Origin: Microbulbifer sp. GL-2 | GTDB taxonomy: Bacteria; Pseudomonadota; Gammaproteobacteria; Pseudomonadales; Cellvibrionaceae | NCBI RefSeq assembly: GCF_007183175.1 | Contig: NZ_AP019807.1 | Location: 3,158,001-3,222,000 of the forward strand | DNA: 64,000 bases | Direction of reading: 5' to 3' | Part shown: in pieces, positions 52,317 to 62,049 of the stretch | How positions within the stretch are numbered: position 1 is the stretch's first letter | Layout of the letters: each line of letters opens with the position of its first letter | Program-made: the position numbers and the translations under genes | Notes under the pieces: generated by a model | What the model was told of the DNA's origin: nothing | Databases searched by the model: none | Seen by the model: the letters and a program-made list of their open reading frames with translations, nothing else

Positions 52317-53086
52317 GCGGCAAATTAACCTGGATTTCATTCAGTACGATTTTACGCCGCGAGATACGCCGGTTTATGCGTATCTGGCCACAAACGTTGG
52401 TGCCACCGGTTATTACCATGTCCCTGTACTTTGTGATTTTTGGTTCCCTGATTGGAAGCCGGATCGGAGATATGGGCGGTTACCCCTATATGGAATTTGT
52501 GGTGCCGGGCCTGATTATGATGGCGGTCATCACCAATTCTTACGCCAACGTAGTCTCCTCTTTTTATAGTGCCAAGTTTCAGCGCAGTATTGAGGAGCTT
52601 TTAGTGTCGCCCACGCCCAACTGGGCAGTGATGGCCGGATATGTACTCGGTGGTGTGGCGCGGGGCTTGATTGTTGGTTTGATTGTTACCCTGGTGGCGA
52701 TGTTTTTTACCTCGCTGAGTGTCGAGCATGTTGGCGTTACCATGGCTATCGTATTTCTGACCGCAGTGCTTTTTTCGTTGGCGGGATTTATCAACGCCAT
52801 CTATGCCAATAGTTTTGATGCAATTTCAATTATTCCCACTTTTGTTCTGACCCCGCTGACCTACCTGGGGGGTGTTTTCTACTCTATTGAGCTACTCTCG
52901 CCGTTTTGGCAGGGACTGTCGAAACTCAACCCAATCCTCTATATGGTGAATTCTTTTCGCTATGGGATACTTGGGGTTTCGGATATCAGTGTGGCTTGGG
53001 CGTTTGTTGGGGTTTTGGCATTTATTGCACTTCTCGCCAGCTGGGGGCTCTACCTGATGAGCCACGGCAAGCGATTAAGGCATTGA
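52313..53086 (+). CDS. ABC transporter permease, YadH-like (ABC-2 type)
   Basis: 257 aa, GTG start. Six hydrophobic segments in the ABC-2 pattern, with the conserved FVVPGLIMMAVITNSYANV and LTYLGGVFYSIELLSPFWQGLSKLNP. It pairs with the ATPase just upstream. YadGH-type exporters are thought to move a lipid- or sugar-like compound; the substrate is not known. Confidence 0.92.
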   Translation: MSGKLTWISFSTILRREIRRFMRIWPQTLVPPVITMSLYFVIFGSLIGSRIGDMGGYPYMEFVVPGLIMMAVITNSYANVVSSFYSAKFQRSIEELLVSPTPNWAVMAGYVLGGVARGLIVGLIVTLVAMFFTSLSVEHVGVTMAIVFLTAVLFSLAGFINAIYANSFDAISIIPTFVLTPLTYLGGVFYSIELLSPFWQGLSKLNPILYMVNSFRYGILGVSDISVAWAFVGVLAFIALLASWGLYLMSHGKRLRH

Positions 53087-53094
53087 GGTTGATT

Positions 53095-53925
53095 ATGAAC
53101 AGAGAAGATTGGCAGAACCTCCCGCTGGGTCGGGAGACCACTTATGAGTCCACTTACAACCCGCAGTTGCTACACCCGATCCAGCGCTCTATCTCCCGCG
53201 CACAGTTGGGCTTGTCTGCCGGCGCCTTGCCTTTTTTTGGGGAGGATGAATGGTGGGGTTTTGAGCTGTCCTGGTTGAATTCGAAGGGCAAACCACAGGT
53301 TGCAGTGGCGCGCTTCAGTTTTCCAGCAGAAAGCCCCTGCATGGTGGAGTCCAAATCCTTCAAGCTTTACCTGAACTCTTTCAACCAGAGCAAGTTTGAA
53401 TCCTGGCGCCTGGTACAGGACACCCTGGCGCGGGATCTGGGTGCCGCTGTTGGCACTGCAGTCGAGGTGAATTTGCTGGATGTGGAGGATGCCGCCCTAG
53501 CGGTAGAAAGGCCCCAGGGTTATTGCCTGGATGACCTGGATATTTTGGTGGAGCAATACCAGCCGGATCCATCCCTGCTTGCCCTGGACGAGAGTGAGGA
53601 GGATATTAGTGAGATACTCTATAGCCACCTGTTGCGCAGCAACTGCCCGGTTACCGGTCAACCGGACTGGGCTACTGTAATGGTGGAGTACAGGGGGCCG
53701 GCATTGAAGCGTGAGGCGCTACTCGCCTATATCATTTCTTTCCGGGAACACCAGGATTTCCACGAGCATTGTGTCGAGCGGATTTTTTGCGATCTGCAGC
53801 AATTGGCGGAGTTTTCAGAGCTGACTGTATGTGCCCGCTATACCCGCCGTGGTGGCCTGGATATCAACCCGTTACGCTCCACCCGGATCGAGAAACCGCT
53901 GCCCCCCCGTTTTGCCCGCCAATAG
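53095..53925 (+). CDS. queF: NADPH-dependent 7-cyano-7-deazaguanine reductase QueF
   Basis: 276 aa, the long (E. coli-type) form made of two tunnelling-fold domains. The QueF motif MVESKSFKLYLNSFNQSKF lies at about 83-101, and the catalytic Cys in SNCPVTGQPDWATV near 183, followed by the HEHCVERIFCDL substrate region. It reduces preQ0 to preQ1 for queuosine in tRNA. The ATG is eight bases after the permease stop. Confidence 0.95.
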   Translation: MNREDWQNLPLGRETTYESTYNPQLLHPIQRSISRAQLGLSAGALPFFGEDEWWGFELSWLNSKGKPQVAVARFSFPAESPCMVESKSFKLYLNSFNQSKFESWRLVQDTLARDLGAAVGTAVEVNLLDVEDAALAVERPQGYCLDDLDILVEQYQPDPSLLALDESEEDISEILYSHLLRSNCPVTGQPDWATVMVEYRGPALKREALLAYIISFREHQDFHEHCVERIFCDLQQLAEFSELTVCARYTRRGGLDINPLRSTRIEKPLPPRFARQ

Positions 53926-53943
53926 TATTTTTCGGTTTGCTTT

Positions 53944-53963
53944 GGCCCGACATCTGTCGGGTC
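53944..53963 (+). terminator. Candidate terminator after queF
   Basis: GGCCCGAC (53944-53951) and GTCGGGTC (53956-53963) pair with one G-U and a 4-base loop. A T-rich run follows only some 20 bases later, so the call is moderate. Confidence 0.45.
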
Positions 53964-54146
53964 AATATGTGACGCAGCTTTCTTTTTTTTACTGATTTTT
54001 ACCCGGAAGTATTAAGGTTAATAGCGGGTGATTAACAGTGCCGCTAAGTCTTGGACTACCCTTTCTTGAATCAAACTGTGGGAAATTTACTAACTGCTGA
54101 AATTTGAGCAGGCCGGCCCCTAGGGAGATGGAGTCAAGCCGTATAC

Positions 54147-55568
54147 ATGGAAATCAATACACAATCCCCTGCGGTTCCTACTGCGATTGTGTTTGCGATC
54201 CTGACCTTTTTTTCCCAGCCCTCTTTTACTCAAGTCTATGTTGAAGCCGACCAGCTGCTGCGTGTTATAGAAGACCAGCAGCGCCAGCTGGAAGAACAAG
54301 AGGCGCAAATACAACGCCAAAAAGCGGCTCTTGATACCCTGCGGCAGCAGGTTGAAGAGTTGCGCCGTGCCATACCGGAAGACCCATCCCTACCGCCGCG
54401 CTTAAAGGATCATCACCCCGAGATATCTCCAAGCGAACTGGAGTCTGCAATTGCAGAAGCACCAACCGACTGGCCCGGCTCTATCCAGGTAACGGGACGG
54501 GGTACAAGGATCAAAATTAGTGGCTTTGCGGAGCTGGATGCGAATTATGATACCGGCGCTATTGTGAGCCCGGCAGAGTTCATCACCAGTGCGATTGTTA
54601 CCAGCGACCGCACCGCTGCAGAGGGGGAGGACGGCCAAACCAACGTTTCTGTGCAGGTGTCGAGGTTGAAATTTGAGACACGCACTCCTTGGGGTGGGCG
54701 GAAAATCAGCACAGAAATGACAATGGATTTCCTGCGGGATTTTAGCGTTGCAGAACCAATATTACAGTTGCGTAAGGCCTATGGGCGAGTAAGTGATATC
54801 TTCCTTGGAGGGAGCTTACTGCTCGGTCAGGACTGGTCCACATTTACTAATCTCAATTCCTGGCCAAATACACTGGATTATGAGGGGCCAAACTCACTGC
54901 CTTCTTTACGACACCCAATTGTACGTTGGGAGCGAGTTTACCATCCGACACTCACTTTGGAGGTTGCCCTGGAAGCGCCCGATGAGCGGGTTTTTGAGGG
55001 GGCTGTGGAGGTTTCGCGTTGGCCCGATGCCGTAGTCGCCGTTATCTCTCAAACAGATCACATAAATTTTCAAGGCAGTTTTATATTGCGGGATTTACGT
55101 GGTAGTGGAGAACCACAGTCCACTGTTTCAGATACCGGATGGGGAGTAAATTTAAGCGGTGCTATAGATTTGCCTGGGCGCTTAGCCCCCGATTTTATTT
55201 CATATTCTGTTAGTTATGGAGCGGGGTATGGGGGAATTCTGAATGATTTTCCTGCGGATGCCTCTTACGATTTTTATGAAAACCGGCTGGAGGCTATTCC
55301 CACACTTGCCTGGTATATCGGTTACCAGCACTGGTGGACCCCGTGTCTATATACCGCTGCCACTTATGGACTGGTACAGCAAGATAATTTCGATTTTCAA
55401 CCTGGCTTCGCATTCCGGGAAACCCAATACAGCAGTATTAACCTGACCTGGACCCCAACGCCTCAGTGGTTATTTGGTGTGGAGGCCCTGTATGGCACTC
55501 GGGAGGATAAGGATGGGGCCTATGGTTCGGTTTGGCGCACTCAATTCACCAGTCGTATCTCGTTTTAG
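54147..55568 (+). CDS. DcaP-like trimeric outer-membrane porin
   Basis: 473 aa. A signal peptide (about 1-28) is followed by a coiled coil (about 30-75: LLRVIEDQQRQLEEQEAQIQ, QRQKAALDTLRQQVEELRR), as in DcaP where it forms a periplasmic trimer stalk. From about 115 a 16-strand-type barrel begins: IKISGFAELDANYDTGAI, later LFGVEALYGTRED and a C-terminal QFTSRISF with terminal phenylalanine. DcaP porins admit dicarboxylic acids and similar small anions. The next gene, a lipoprotein, begins after seven bases. Confidence 0.88.
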   Translation: MEINTQSPAVPTAIVFAILTFFSQPSFTQVYVEADQLLRVIEDQQRQLEEQEAQIQRQKAALDTLRQQVEELRRAIPEDPSLPPRLKDHHPEISPSELESAIAEAPTDWPGSIQVTGRGTRIKISGFAELDANYDTGAIVSPAEFITSAIVTSDRTAAEGEDGQTNVSVQVSRLKFETRTPWGGRKISTEMTMDFLRDFSVAEPILQLRKAYGRVSDIFLGGSLLLGQDWSTFTNLNSWPNTLDYEGPNSLPSLRHPIVRWERVYHPTLTLEVALEAPDERVFEGAVEVSRWPDAVVAVISQTDHINFQGSFILRDLRGSGEPQSTVSDTGWGVNLSGAIDLPGRLAPDFISYSVSYGAGYGGILNDFPADASYDFYENRLEAIPTLAWYIGYQHWWTPCLYTAATYGLVQQDNFDFQPGFAFRETQYSSINLTWTPTPQWLFGVEALYGTREDKDGAYGSVWRTQFTSRISF

Positions 55569-55575
55569 GGTAGAG

Positions 55576-56127
55576 ATGATGGCTTCCCGGGTAGTCTTGC
55601 TCCTTCTATTCTGTCTTAGTTTGTATGGTTGCCATCCAGCCAGGACAGTTGTCACTCATACTTGGCACTCGCCTCATATTTCTTGGCGTCCATTGGGGAA
55701 AACTCTGGTGCTGGCCTATACCCTGGAGCCTCGCCCAATTGTCGGGATTTATGTTGAGGATGTGTGGGTAGAGGAATTGAGACGCTATGAGCTGGAGGCT
55801 TACGCATGGAGCGATTTCGCGACAGGAGAAAATATTCCATCCATGAAAGAGATTGCCCAGGTGCTGGCGGCATATCAATTTGATACTCTGCTTATTACTC
55901 AATTGATTCAGTTCAAACGACCGAACAGAAACATATCCAACTCCCAAGTTGCCATAGTGGAAACCCGTTTATATATATCCCCGAGCGAAGAGCTGTATTG
56001 GTCAATACAGTCTGAGACTTTCCTGGTTAACTATGTAGATGGAGAAATACGCCGGCCACGGGAGGGAGATGCGCGAGAGTATATTGAGACAGTGATTCAG
56101 GAAATGATGAAGGATGGTGTTTTCTAA
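55576..56127 (+). CDS. Small lipoprotein following the porin
   Basis: 183 aa from the ATG at 55576 (a second ATG follows at once; AGGGTAGAG is the ribosome site). The lipobox is LSLYGC (Cys17-18). The mature part alternates beta strands and helices (GKTLVLAYTLEPRPIVGIYVED, FDTLLITQLIQF, VETRLYISPSEELYWSI) and is reminiscent of periplasmic lipoproteins that bind membrane components; no family was recognised. Likely co-transcribed with the porin. Confidence 0.65.
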   Translation: MMASRVVLLLLFCLSLYGCHPARTVVTHTWHSPHISWRPLGKTLVLAYTLEPRPIVGIYVEDVWVEELRRYELEAYAWSDFATGENIPSMKEIAQVLAAYQFDTLLITQLIQFKRPNRNISNSQVAIVETRLYISPSEELYWSIQSETFLVNYVDGEIRRPREGDAREYIETVIQEMMKDGVF

Positions 56128-56368
56128 GGTAGATCACCTACCGCTGCAGAATAAATGTAATTGTCCGCCAGAAACTTCGTCCAGTGGGAGAGTACTGGAA
56201 GTTAAAGCCCAGTTTCTTCAGCTATTCTGGTGAGACGAGCCGTAAAGCATCACGTTGCAAGTACTGGAAGTACTTTGTTTTATAAATGCGATGAGTGAGT
56301 AGCGGGTCTGGTATAGCCGGTAGCCTGATGTGGGTGCCAGCGAAATCCTATCGTCGGTAGGCTTTACA

Positions 56369-57394
56369 ATGGATTGGAAAGTTGATGTGCTCGTAGGGCT
56401 ACCGCAAAAGCGGAAATGGTTATGGGGTTTCCGCCTATTGCCTTGGCTTGTATTTGGCCTTTCTGTCTTGCTCCTGGGTATGCTGTGTACAAATTCAGCC
56501 ATTGCCGCAGAAAGCTTCCTGATGCCCCTGGGCCCGGTGGCCCACGAACAGAAAACCCACTTCTTCTGGGCTACAGCTCTCACCATGGTGGCTGTCCTGC
56601 CGGTTTTTATCCTGGTCCCAATTATTCTCATAAAATACCGGCGCAAGAAAGGCAGCGGTATTTATACGCCTAAGTGGGAGTCCTATGGCCCACTGGAAGT
56701 GGTTATGTGGGGTGTCCCTTTTCTGGTGATCCTGGTTCTATCCGTGATGCTTTGGCGCGCTACAATTAGCCTGGATCCTTATAAGGAAATTGAAGGGGTA
56801 GTACCGCCGGTCAGGGTGGAAGTGGTGGGGTTGGACTGGAAATGGCTGTTTATTTATCCCGAGCTGAAAATCGCCACAGTGGGGGAACTGGTCATTCCGG
56901 TGCACACACCAGTATCTATGACCCTGACCAGTGATACGGTGATGCAGTCATTTTTTATTGCGGCATTGGCGGGTCAAATTTATGTGATGCCAGGAATGAC
57001 CACCAAGCTCAATTTTATTGCCACCAAAACCGGTAAAACCCAGGGAGAAAATACCCAATTCACCGGCAAAGGATTTACTGATCAAAAATTTGATGTACTG
57101 ATCAAGAATGACGCGGATTTTCAGGCCTGGGTGTCACAGGTACGCTCCGCAGGTATTGCGCTGGATATGGATATTTACAATCGCCTGGCCACACGTACCA
57201 CCCGTGAGGAGGCACACAAAGAATTGGCGACAGCACAAATGCCCGCCCAGGCCATATATTTCACGCTTCCGGACTCCGGGCTTTTCCATGACATTGTGAT
57301 GCGCTACCACTCCGGTAAACCACTCAGTATTGAGGAGCAGCCCGGTACTGAGAAATTTGGGCGGGAGAAGGAAGTGGAGGGAGCGCAGCCATGA
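56369..57394 (+). CDS. cyoA: Cytochrome bo3 quinol oxidase subunit II (CyoA)
   Basis: 341 aa from the ATG at 56369; a GTG at 56330 would add 13 residues. Two transmembrane helices (about 75-100 and 115-140) precede a cupredoxin domain: VEVVGLDWKWLFIYPEL, then SFFIAALAGQIYVMPGM. The CuA copper ligands of cytochrome c oxidases are absent, as expected for a quinol oxidase. Its stop overlaps cyoB by four bases. Confidence 0.92.
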   Translation: MDWKVDVLVGLPQKRKWLWGFRLLPWLVFGLSVLLLGMLCTNSAIAAESFLMPLGPVAHEQKTHFFWATALTMVAVLPVFILVPIILIKYRRKKGSGIYTPKWESYGPLEVVMWGVPFLVILVLSVMLWRATISLDPYKEIEGVVPPVRVEVVGLDWKWLFIYPELKIATVGELVIPVHTPVSMTLTSDTVMQSFFIAALAGQIYVMPGMTTKLNFIATKTGKTQGENTQFTGKGFTDQKFDVLIKNDADFQAWVSQVRSAGIALDMDIYNRLATRTTREEAHKELATAQMPAQAIYFTLPDSGLFHDIVMRYHSGKPLSIEEQPGTEKFGREKEVEGAQP

Positions 57395-59460
57395 ATGAGC
57401 ACGGCTGGTTGGGGAAACTGGATTGGGACTCCCTCGTCTTTAGCAAACTGATTACTGATCCCTCTGTTAGTGAGGCCGTTGCCAGTACAGCGGGTAGCAT
57501 TGTTATTATCGCAACTGTCGCAATTCTTGGTTTGCTGACCTGGTTCCGGGCATGGGGGCCTCTATGGTCTGAGTGGTTGACCAGCACAGACCATAAAAAA
57601 ATCGGCATCATGTATATTGTGTTCGCACTGGTGATGATGACCCGTGGTTTGCTGGAGGGAATGGTAATGCGGGCACAGCAGGCCGCTGCTCCTGATGGTT
57701 TCCTCTACGCTGACCACTTTGCCCAGTTGTTCAGCACCCACGGCACAATCATGATATTTTTTGTTGCTGTGCCTTTTGTAGTTGGCTTGGTCAACTTTGT
57801 AATGCCACTGCAAATTGGAGCTCGGGATGTTGCTTTTCCGGTGCTCAACCAGATCAGTTTGGCTGTCACCGTTTCATCCGGGATTCTTTTGATGGTCTCC
57901 TTGGTGGTAGGGGAGTTTTCCACAGGCGGTTGGTCTGCCTACCCGCCCTATACAGGCGCAGATTTTAATCCCGGTGTAGGACCGGATTACTGGGTGTGGG
58001 CCATTGTTTTTTCAGGGGCGGGTACCACCCTGACTGGTATTAATTTTACAGTAACGATTATCAAGTGCCGTGCTGCCGGGATGAAATTTTTCCGGATGCC
58101 GATGTTTTGCTGGACGGTACTCTGCTCCTCCATCCTGATGATATTTGCTATGCCACCGCTTAGCGTGGCGGCGCTGATGCTCGGTTTCGATAGGTACCTC
58201 GACTTCCACTTTTTTACCAATGACCTTGGTGGAAATATGATGAACTATGCCAACCTGTTTTGGCTGTTCGGGCATCCCGAGGTTTATCTGCTTGTACTTC
58301 CGGCTTATGGGATTTTCTCTGAGGTTTTCTCCACCTTTTCCGCAAAACGACTCTATGGCTATAAATCGTTAGTAATTGCCACTATGAGTATTGCCGTATT
58401 GAGTTTTACCGTATGGCTGCATCACTTCTTTACTATGGGCCAGAGCCCCACGATCAATATCGTTTTTGGGATTGCCACCATGTTGATTGCGGTGCCCACT
58501 GGCGTAAAGGTTTATGACTGGATGGCGACCATGTATCGGGGGCGAATTCGCTTTACGACGCCGATGATTTATTCCATCGGATTTTTGATTTTATTCGTGA
58601 TTGGCGGATTATCTGGTGTGATCCTGGCCAACCCTACAGTGGATTTCCAAGTACACAATACCTTGTTCCTGGTAGCGCATTTCCACAATGTGCTAATTCC
58701 GGGAGTGTTGTTCGGACTGCTTGCCGGGTATAACTATTGGTTCCCAAAAGCATTTGGTTTTCGTCTCAATGACAGGTTGGGGCGCTGGTCCGCATTTCTC
58801 TGGGTGCTCGGTTTTATGCTGACGTTTTTCCCGCTCTATGGTGCTGGCTTACTGGGGATGCCAAGGCGCTCGTTTAGCTATATGGATCTCACCTTCAAAC
58901 CATATATGTTGGTGGCGTTTGTTGGCGCTATGGTGGTTTTGTGCGCGTTAATCAGCTTAGTGGTTCAGCTGGTAGTTAGCCTGAAAGACCGGGATAAAAA
59001 TCGTGTTCCAGTTGGGGATCCCTGGGATGGTCGCTCCCTGGAGTGGTCGATTCCGGCACCGGCACCCTCATATAACTTTGTCGAATTGCCCAGGGTTACT
59101 GATCGGGATGAATTTACCGAGGCCAAGGAGCAGGGGCGGGCCTATCTGCCTCCAAAAGTTTACCGTGATATCGAGGTGCCGAAGAACAATCCCCTCGGAT
59201 TTATCCTCTGCGTGCTGAGCGGCATCCTGATGTTCGCCCTGGTCTGGTATATCTGGTGGCTGGCTCTGGTATCGGCCCTGGCCATTATTGTTGCAGTAAT
59301 AGCCTCCACTTTCCGCTGGGACAGTGAACGGGTTATTCCAGCGAGCCAAGTACAGAAAGATACGGAAAAGTGGCTGGAGCAGGTGAAAAAGAGCCGGGCG
59401 ATTGGCAGGGATCTCGAAAACACCCCGGCCAATGTTGGGTATGCCAAGTTGGAGCACTAG
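57391..59460 (+). CDS. cyoB: Cytochrome bo3 quinol oxidase subunit I (CyoB)
   Basis: 689 aa, the usual length. Heme-copper oxidase with about 15 membrane helices. The heme and copper ligands are visible: FFSTHGTIM histidine region, WLFGHPEVYLLVLPAYG, VWLHHFFTMG and LVAHFHNVL. The Tyr linked to the HPEVY histidine is present. It reduces oxygen with electrons from quinol and pumps protons. Ribosome site GGAGGGAG overlaps the end of cyoA. Confidence 0.97.
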   Translation: MNEHGWLGKLDWDSLVFSKLITDPSVSEAVASTAGSIVIIATVAILGLLTWFRAWGPLWSEWLTSTDHKKIGIMYIVFALVMMTRGLLEGMVMRAQQAAAPDGFLYADHFAQLFSTHGTIMIFFVAVPFVVGLVNFVMPLQIGARDVAFPVLNQISLAVTVSSGILLMVSLVVGEFSTGGWSAYPPYTGADFNPGVGPDYWVWAIVFSGAGTTLTGINFTVTIIKCRAAGMKFFRMPMFCWTVLCSSILMIFAMPPLSVAALMLGFDRYLDFHFFTNDLGGNMMNYANLFWLFGHPEVYLLVLPAYGIFSEVFSTFSAKRLYGYKSLVIATMSIAVLSFTVWLHHFFTMGQSPTINIVFGIATMLIAVPTGVKVYDWMATMYRGRIRFTTPMIYSIGFLILFVIGGLSGVILANPTVDFQVHNTLFLVAHFHNVLIPGVLFGLLAGYNYWFPKAFGFRLNDRLGRWSAFLWVLGFMLTFFPLYGAGLLGMPRRSFSYMDLTFKPYMLVAFVGAMVVLCALISLVVQLVVSLKDRDKNRVPVGDPWDGRSLEWSIPAPAPSYNFVELPRVTDRDEFTEAKEQGRAYLPPKVYRDIEVPKNNPLGFILCVLSGILMFALVWYIWWLALVSALAIIVAVIASTFRWDSERVIPASQVQKDTEKWLEQVKKSRAIGRDLENTPANVGYAKLEH

Positions 59461-59468
59461 GCTGACAA

Positions 59469-60101
59469 ATGAACGGAAATCCTTCAACCAGTAACCCAAA
59501 TGTAAACCCAGGTCAGTTGCCTGGGGCGATCCATAAAGACCCGGATATGGTGGTCTTCGGGTTCTGGGTATTTATGATGAGCGACCTGATTTTCTTTGGG
59601 GTCGTTTTTGCTATTTACATCACTATGATTGGTGCGACAGCAGGTGGGCCGGGGCCCAGGGAGCTATTCGATTTTGGCAGCCTGTTTGCGCAAACAATGC
59701 TGCTCCTTACCAGTAGTCTCACCGTGGGTATTGCCACAGTTACCATGAAACACCAGCGTAGCCAAGCCAGCTTTCTTTTCTGGGTGGTGGTTACTTTGCT
59801 TCTGGGGCTTGGCTTCCTGACATTGGAATTGTATGACTTCTCGCAAATGGCGGAGAAGGGTGGGGTACCCCAGCGCAGTGGTTATCTCTCCGCATTCTTT
59901 GGTCTGGTGCCGCTGCATGGCCTGCATGTCAGTTTCGGTTGTTTGTGGATGCTGGTGCTGATTGCGCAGGTATGGAAAAAGGGTATGCTGGATATTATAA
60001 AACTGCGCTTCCTACGCTTAGCCCTGTTTTGGCATTTCCTGGACCTGATCTGGATTGGAATTTTTTCCATAGTTTATTTCGGTGGGTGGGTATATGGCTG
60101 A
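59469..60101 (+). CDS. cyoC: Cytochrome bo3 quinol oxidase subunit III (CyoC)
   Basis: 210 aa, five transmembrane segments in the CyoC pattern: VFGFWVFMMSDLIFFGVVFAIYI, later GLVPLHGLHVSFGCLWML and LFWHFLDLIWIGIFSIVYFGGW. It stabilises the catalytic subunit. Eight bases after cyoB; its stop overlaps cyoD by eight bases. Confidence 0.95.
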   Translation: MNGNPSTSNPNVNPGQLPGAIHKDPDMVVFGFWVFMMSDLIFFGVVFAIYITMIGATAGGPGPRELFDFGSLFAQTMLLLTSSLTVGIATVTMKHQRSQASFLFWVVVTLLLGLGFLTLELYDFSQMAEKGGVPQRSGYLSAFFGLVPLHGLHVSFGCLWMLVLIAQVWKKGMLDIIKLRFLRLALFWHFLDLIWIGIFSIVYFGGWVYG

Positions 60102-60414
60102 AAAATCTGGTTATGCTGCCCATTTGCGTACTTATCTGACCGGTTATGTGTTATCGGTAGTGCTTACGCTCGCTGCGTTCTGGGCAGTCCTTGCCGTGGG
60201 ACGGGAAAACAAAAGTGTGCTGTTATTGGTTGGCTTGCTCGGAGTGGCTCAATTGGCGGTGCAGCTTAAGTGTTTCCTGAATGTCACCACGCGAAGGGAA
60301 GGGCGGGATAACTTGGCCCTGATTCTTTTTTCTACGCTGATTCTGCTAATTATTGTGGTGGGTACTGCGTGGATCATGGGCAACCTGGCTATACGCATGC
60401 ATACCACCATGTAA
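60094..60414 (+). CDS. cyoD: Cytochrome bo3 quinol oxidase subunit IV (CyoD)
   Basis: 106 aa from the ATG at 60094, inside the end of cyoC. Three membrane segments with the conserved GYVLSVVLTLAAFW, GLLGVAQLAVQLKCFLNV and LIILLIIVVGTAWIMGNL-like end (as seen around residues 80-100). CyoD assists assembly. No heme O synthase (cyoE) follows; the next gene is convergent with only one base between stops. Confidence 0.93.
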   Translation: MAEKSGYAAHLRTYLTGYVLSVVLTLAAFWAVLAVGRENKSVLLLVGLLGVAQLAVQLKCFLNVTTRREGRDNLALILFSTLILLIIVVGTAWIMGNLAIRMHTTM

Positions 60415-60415
60415 T

Positions 60416-61810
60416 TTACATAATGACTTTGCTTTTGAGGTTGGAGGTTGCCTTTTCCAGGGATTGCAGCACCTTATTTTTGTCGTAATTGCGTATCTTA
60501 TCCAGATCCAGATGCATGGAAAAACCGGGGGCGTGCTCTTCCAGATAACTCTGTTGGCCGCCGAGGTTTTTACGCAAGTCAGTTACCTGGTAAACCTTGA
60601 CCGGTGTACTGATACCTTTCACTGTGATGTGGCCTTTGTCCCGGCACATAACTGTGTGTTTAATCATGGCCCAGGTCTCGTGACTAATCAGGATTTCCCC
60701 CGGTTGGGCAGCGCCCTCCAGGCGTGAAGCCAAGTTTACATGGGTCCCCATCACGGTATAAGACTGATAGTTTGCGGTACCAAAAATACCCACGGTGCAA
60801 TAGCCGGTATTTATCCCCATGCGAACCTGCAGTGGCCGTGAGATTCCTTTATTGTACCATTCCTGTTTCATCTCACGAACCCGCTTGCGCATTGCTAGGG
60901 CCATGGCTACACAGCGCAGAGCATCGGATTTAGGTCCTTTGCTCTCATCATCCCCGAATACCACCATAACTGCATCACCGATAAATTTATCGATAGTACC
61001 GCCGTATTGGCCTGCAATACGGGCCATTTCCGAGAGGTAATTGTTGAGCAATAAGGTAAAGGTTTCAGCCTCCAGCTCTTCGGTAAGCTGGCTGAAATCC
61101 TTGATATCGGAAAAGAAAACGGTCAGCAGCTTGCGTTGCGTGGTCAGCGCCTCTTCATCGCCAGTGGTTACAGAACGCCATAAGCGCTGTGGCAGGTACT
61201 TGGAAAGCTTGTAGGAGCGTACTTTATTTATGCGTTGCTCCGTAGTCAGCGTGTGATTAGCTTCCTTGAGCTGGCTAATTTGTCGGTGGGTAAAAAATGC
61301 ATAGGCACACAAATAGGCGAGGATACCTATCAAGCTTACTGTACTTATAGTGAGATCTGCGTTGATCAGCAATGCCGGCTTGTGCATCAGGTACCCGAGC
61401 ACAACCCCAACCAAAAGGCCTGTATTGTGCTCGAACCACTTGCGCCCACCCCCTTGGGTAAGGGCATTGAGCTGCACCACAGTGACAAATAGCAACGACG
61501 GCAGCATGCTGAAATTGGCCAGTGCAATCGTAATCCCGACAAAAATGGTATCGATAAATGAGAGGCAGCGTCGGGTTTTATAAGCTTTTTTATCGCGAGA
61601 TTTATAAAGTAGGAATTGGGCAAACGCACAGTACACGAGCAATAATACAGCTGTGCCAGCGGTAAGCAGCTTGTCCAGCTGCCATGGAGAGGACCAGTCG
61701 ACAGTATTGACCAGGGTGCCCGTAGCCGCAAAACAAATTAAGGTACGGAAATAAGTAGAGTAATGGGGGCTGATCCCCCGATCTGTGTTCCCCTCAATCT
61801 GGTCCTGCAT
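60416..61810 (-). CDS. Membrane-bound class III adenylate/guanylate cyclase
   Basis: 464 aa. Five or six hydrophobic segments (about 22-160) form a membrane anchor, followed by a short coiled linker and the cyclase domain (about 215-440). VFFSDIKDFS has the first metal aspartate; GGTIDKFIGDAVMVVFGDD has the substrate lysine and second metal aspartate; GTHVNLASRLEG carries the transition-state Asn-Arg pair. All catalytic residues are in place, so it should make cAMP, with cGMP less likely. The signal sensed by the membrane part is unknown. Confidence 0.88.
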   Translation of the reverse strand: MQDQIEGNTDRGISPHYSTYFRTLICFAATGTLVNTVDWSSPWQLDKLLTAGTAVLLLVYCAFAQFLLYKSRDKKAYKTRRCLSFIDTIFVGITIALANFSMLPSLLFVTVVQLNALTQGGGRKWFEHNTGLLVGVVLGYLMHKPALLINADLTISTVSLIGILAYLCAYAFFTHRQISQLKEANHTLTTEQRINKVRSYKLSKYLPQRLWRSVTTGDEEALTTQRKLLTVFFSDIKDFSQLTEELEAETFTLLLNNYLSEMARIAGQYGGTIDKFIGDAVMVVFGDDESKGPKSDALRCVAMALAMRKRVREMKQEWYNKGISRPLQVRMGINTGYCTVGIFGTANYQSYTVMGTHVNLASRLEGAAQPGEILISHETWAMIKHTVMCRDKGHITVKGISTPVKVYQVTDLRKNLGGQQSYLEEHAPGFSMHLDLDKIRNYDKNKVLQSLEKATSNLKSKVIM

Positions 61811-61984
61811 TTGTGGTTATCTTTTTGTCCGTGTAGCAGAAGTATACATACCGCGAGCAGGCGATAGGATGGCCCAATCTTCGCTGGGTCCGTAGGCTGC
61901 GCAGTGGTTTACTGAGCGAAGTGTACTCCTCCAAAAGCCAGATTGCTAAAAAACCGATGTTTTTAGTGGGGTTTTATACCGGGT

Positions 61985-62005
61985 GCGCGTATGCGCTATA
62001 CGCGC
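61985..62005. promoter_or_regulatory. Palindrome upstream of the nitroreductase gene
   Basis: GCGCGTAT (61985-61992) and ATACGCGC (61998-62005) around a five-base centre, 45 bases before the start codon. It may be an operator or a hairpin in the leader. Confidence 0.4.
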
Positions 62006-62049
62006 TGGTTAGGGTACACTCCGCGCTTGGACTTTAACTGGAGATAACG

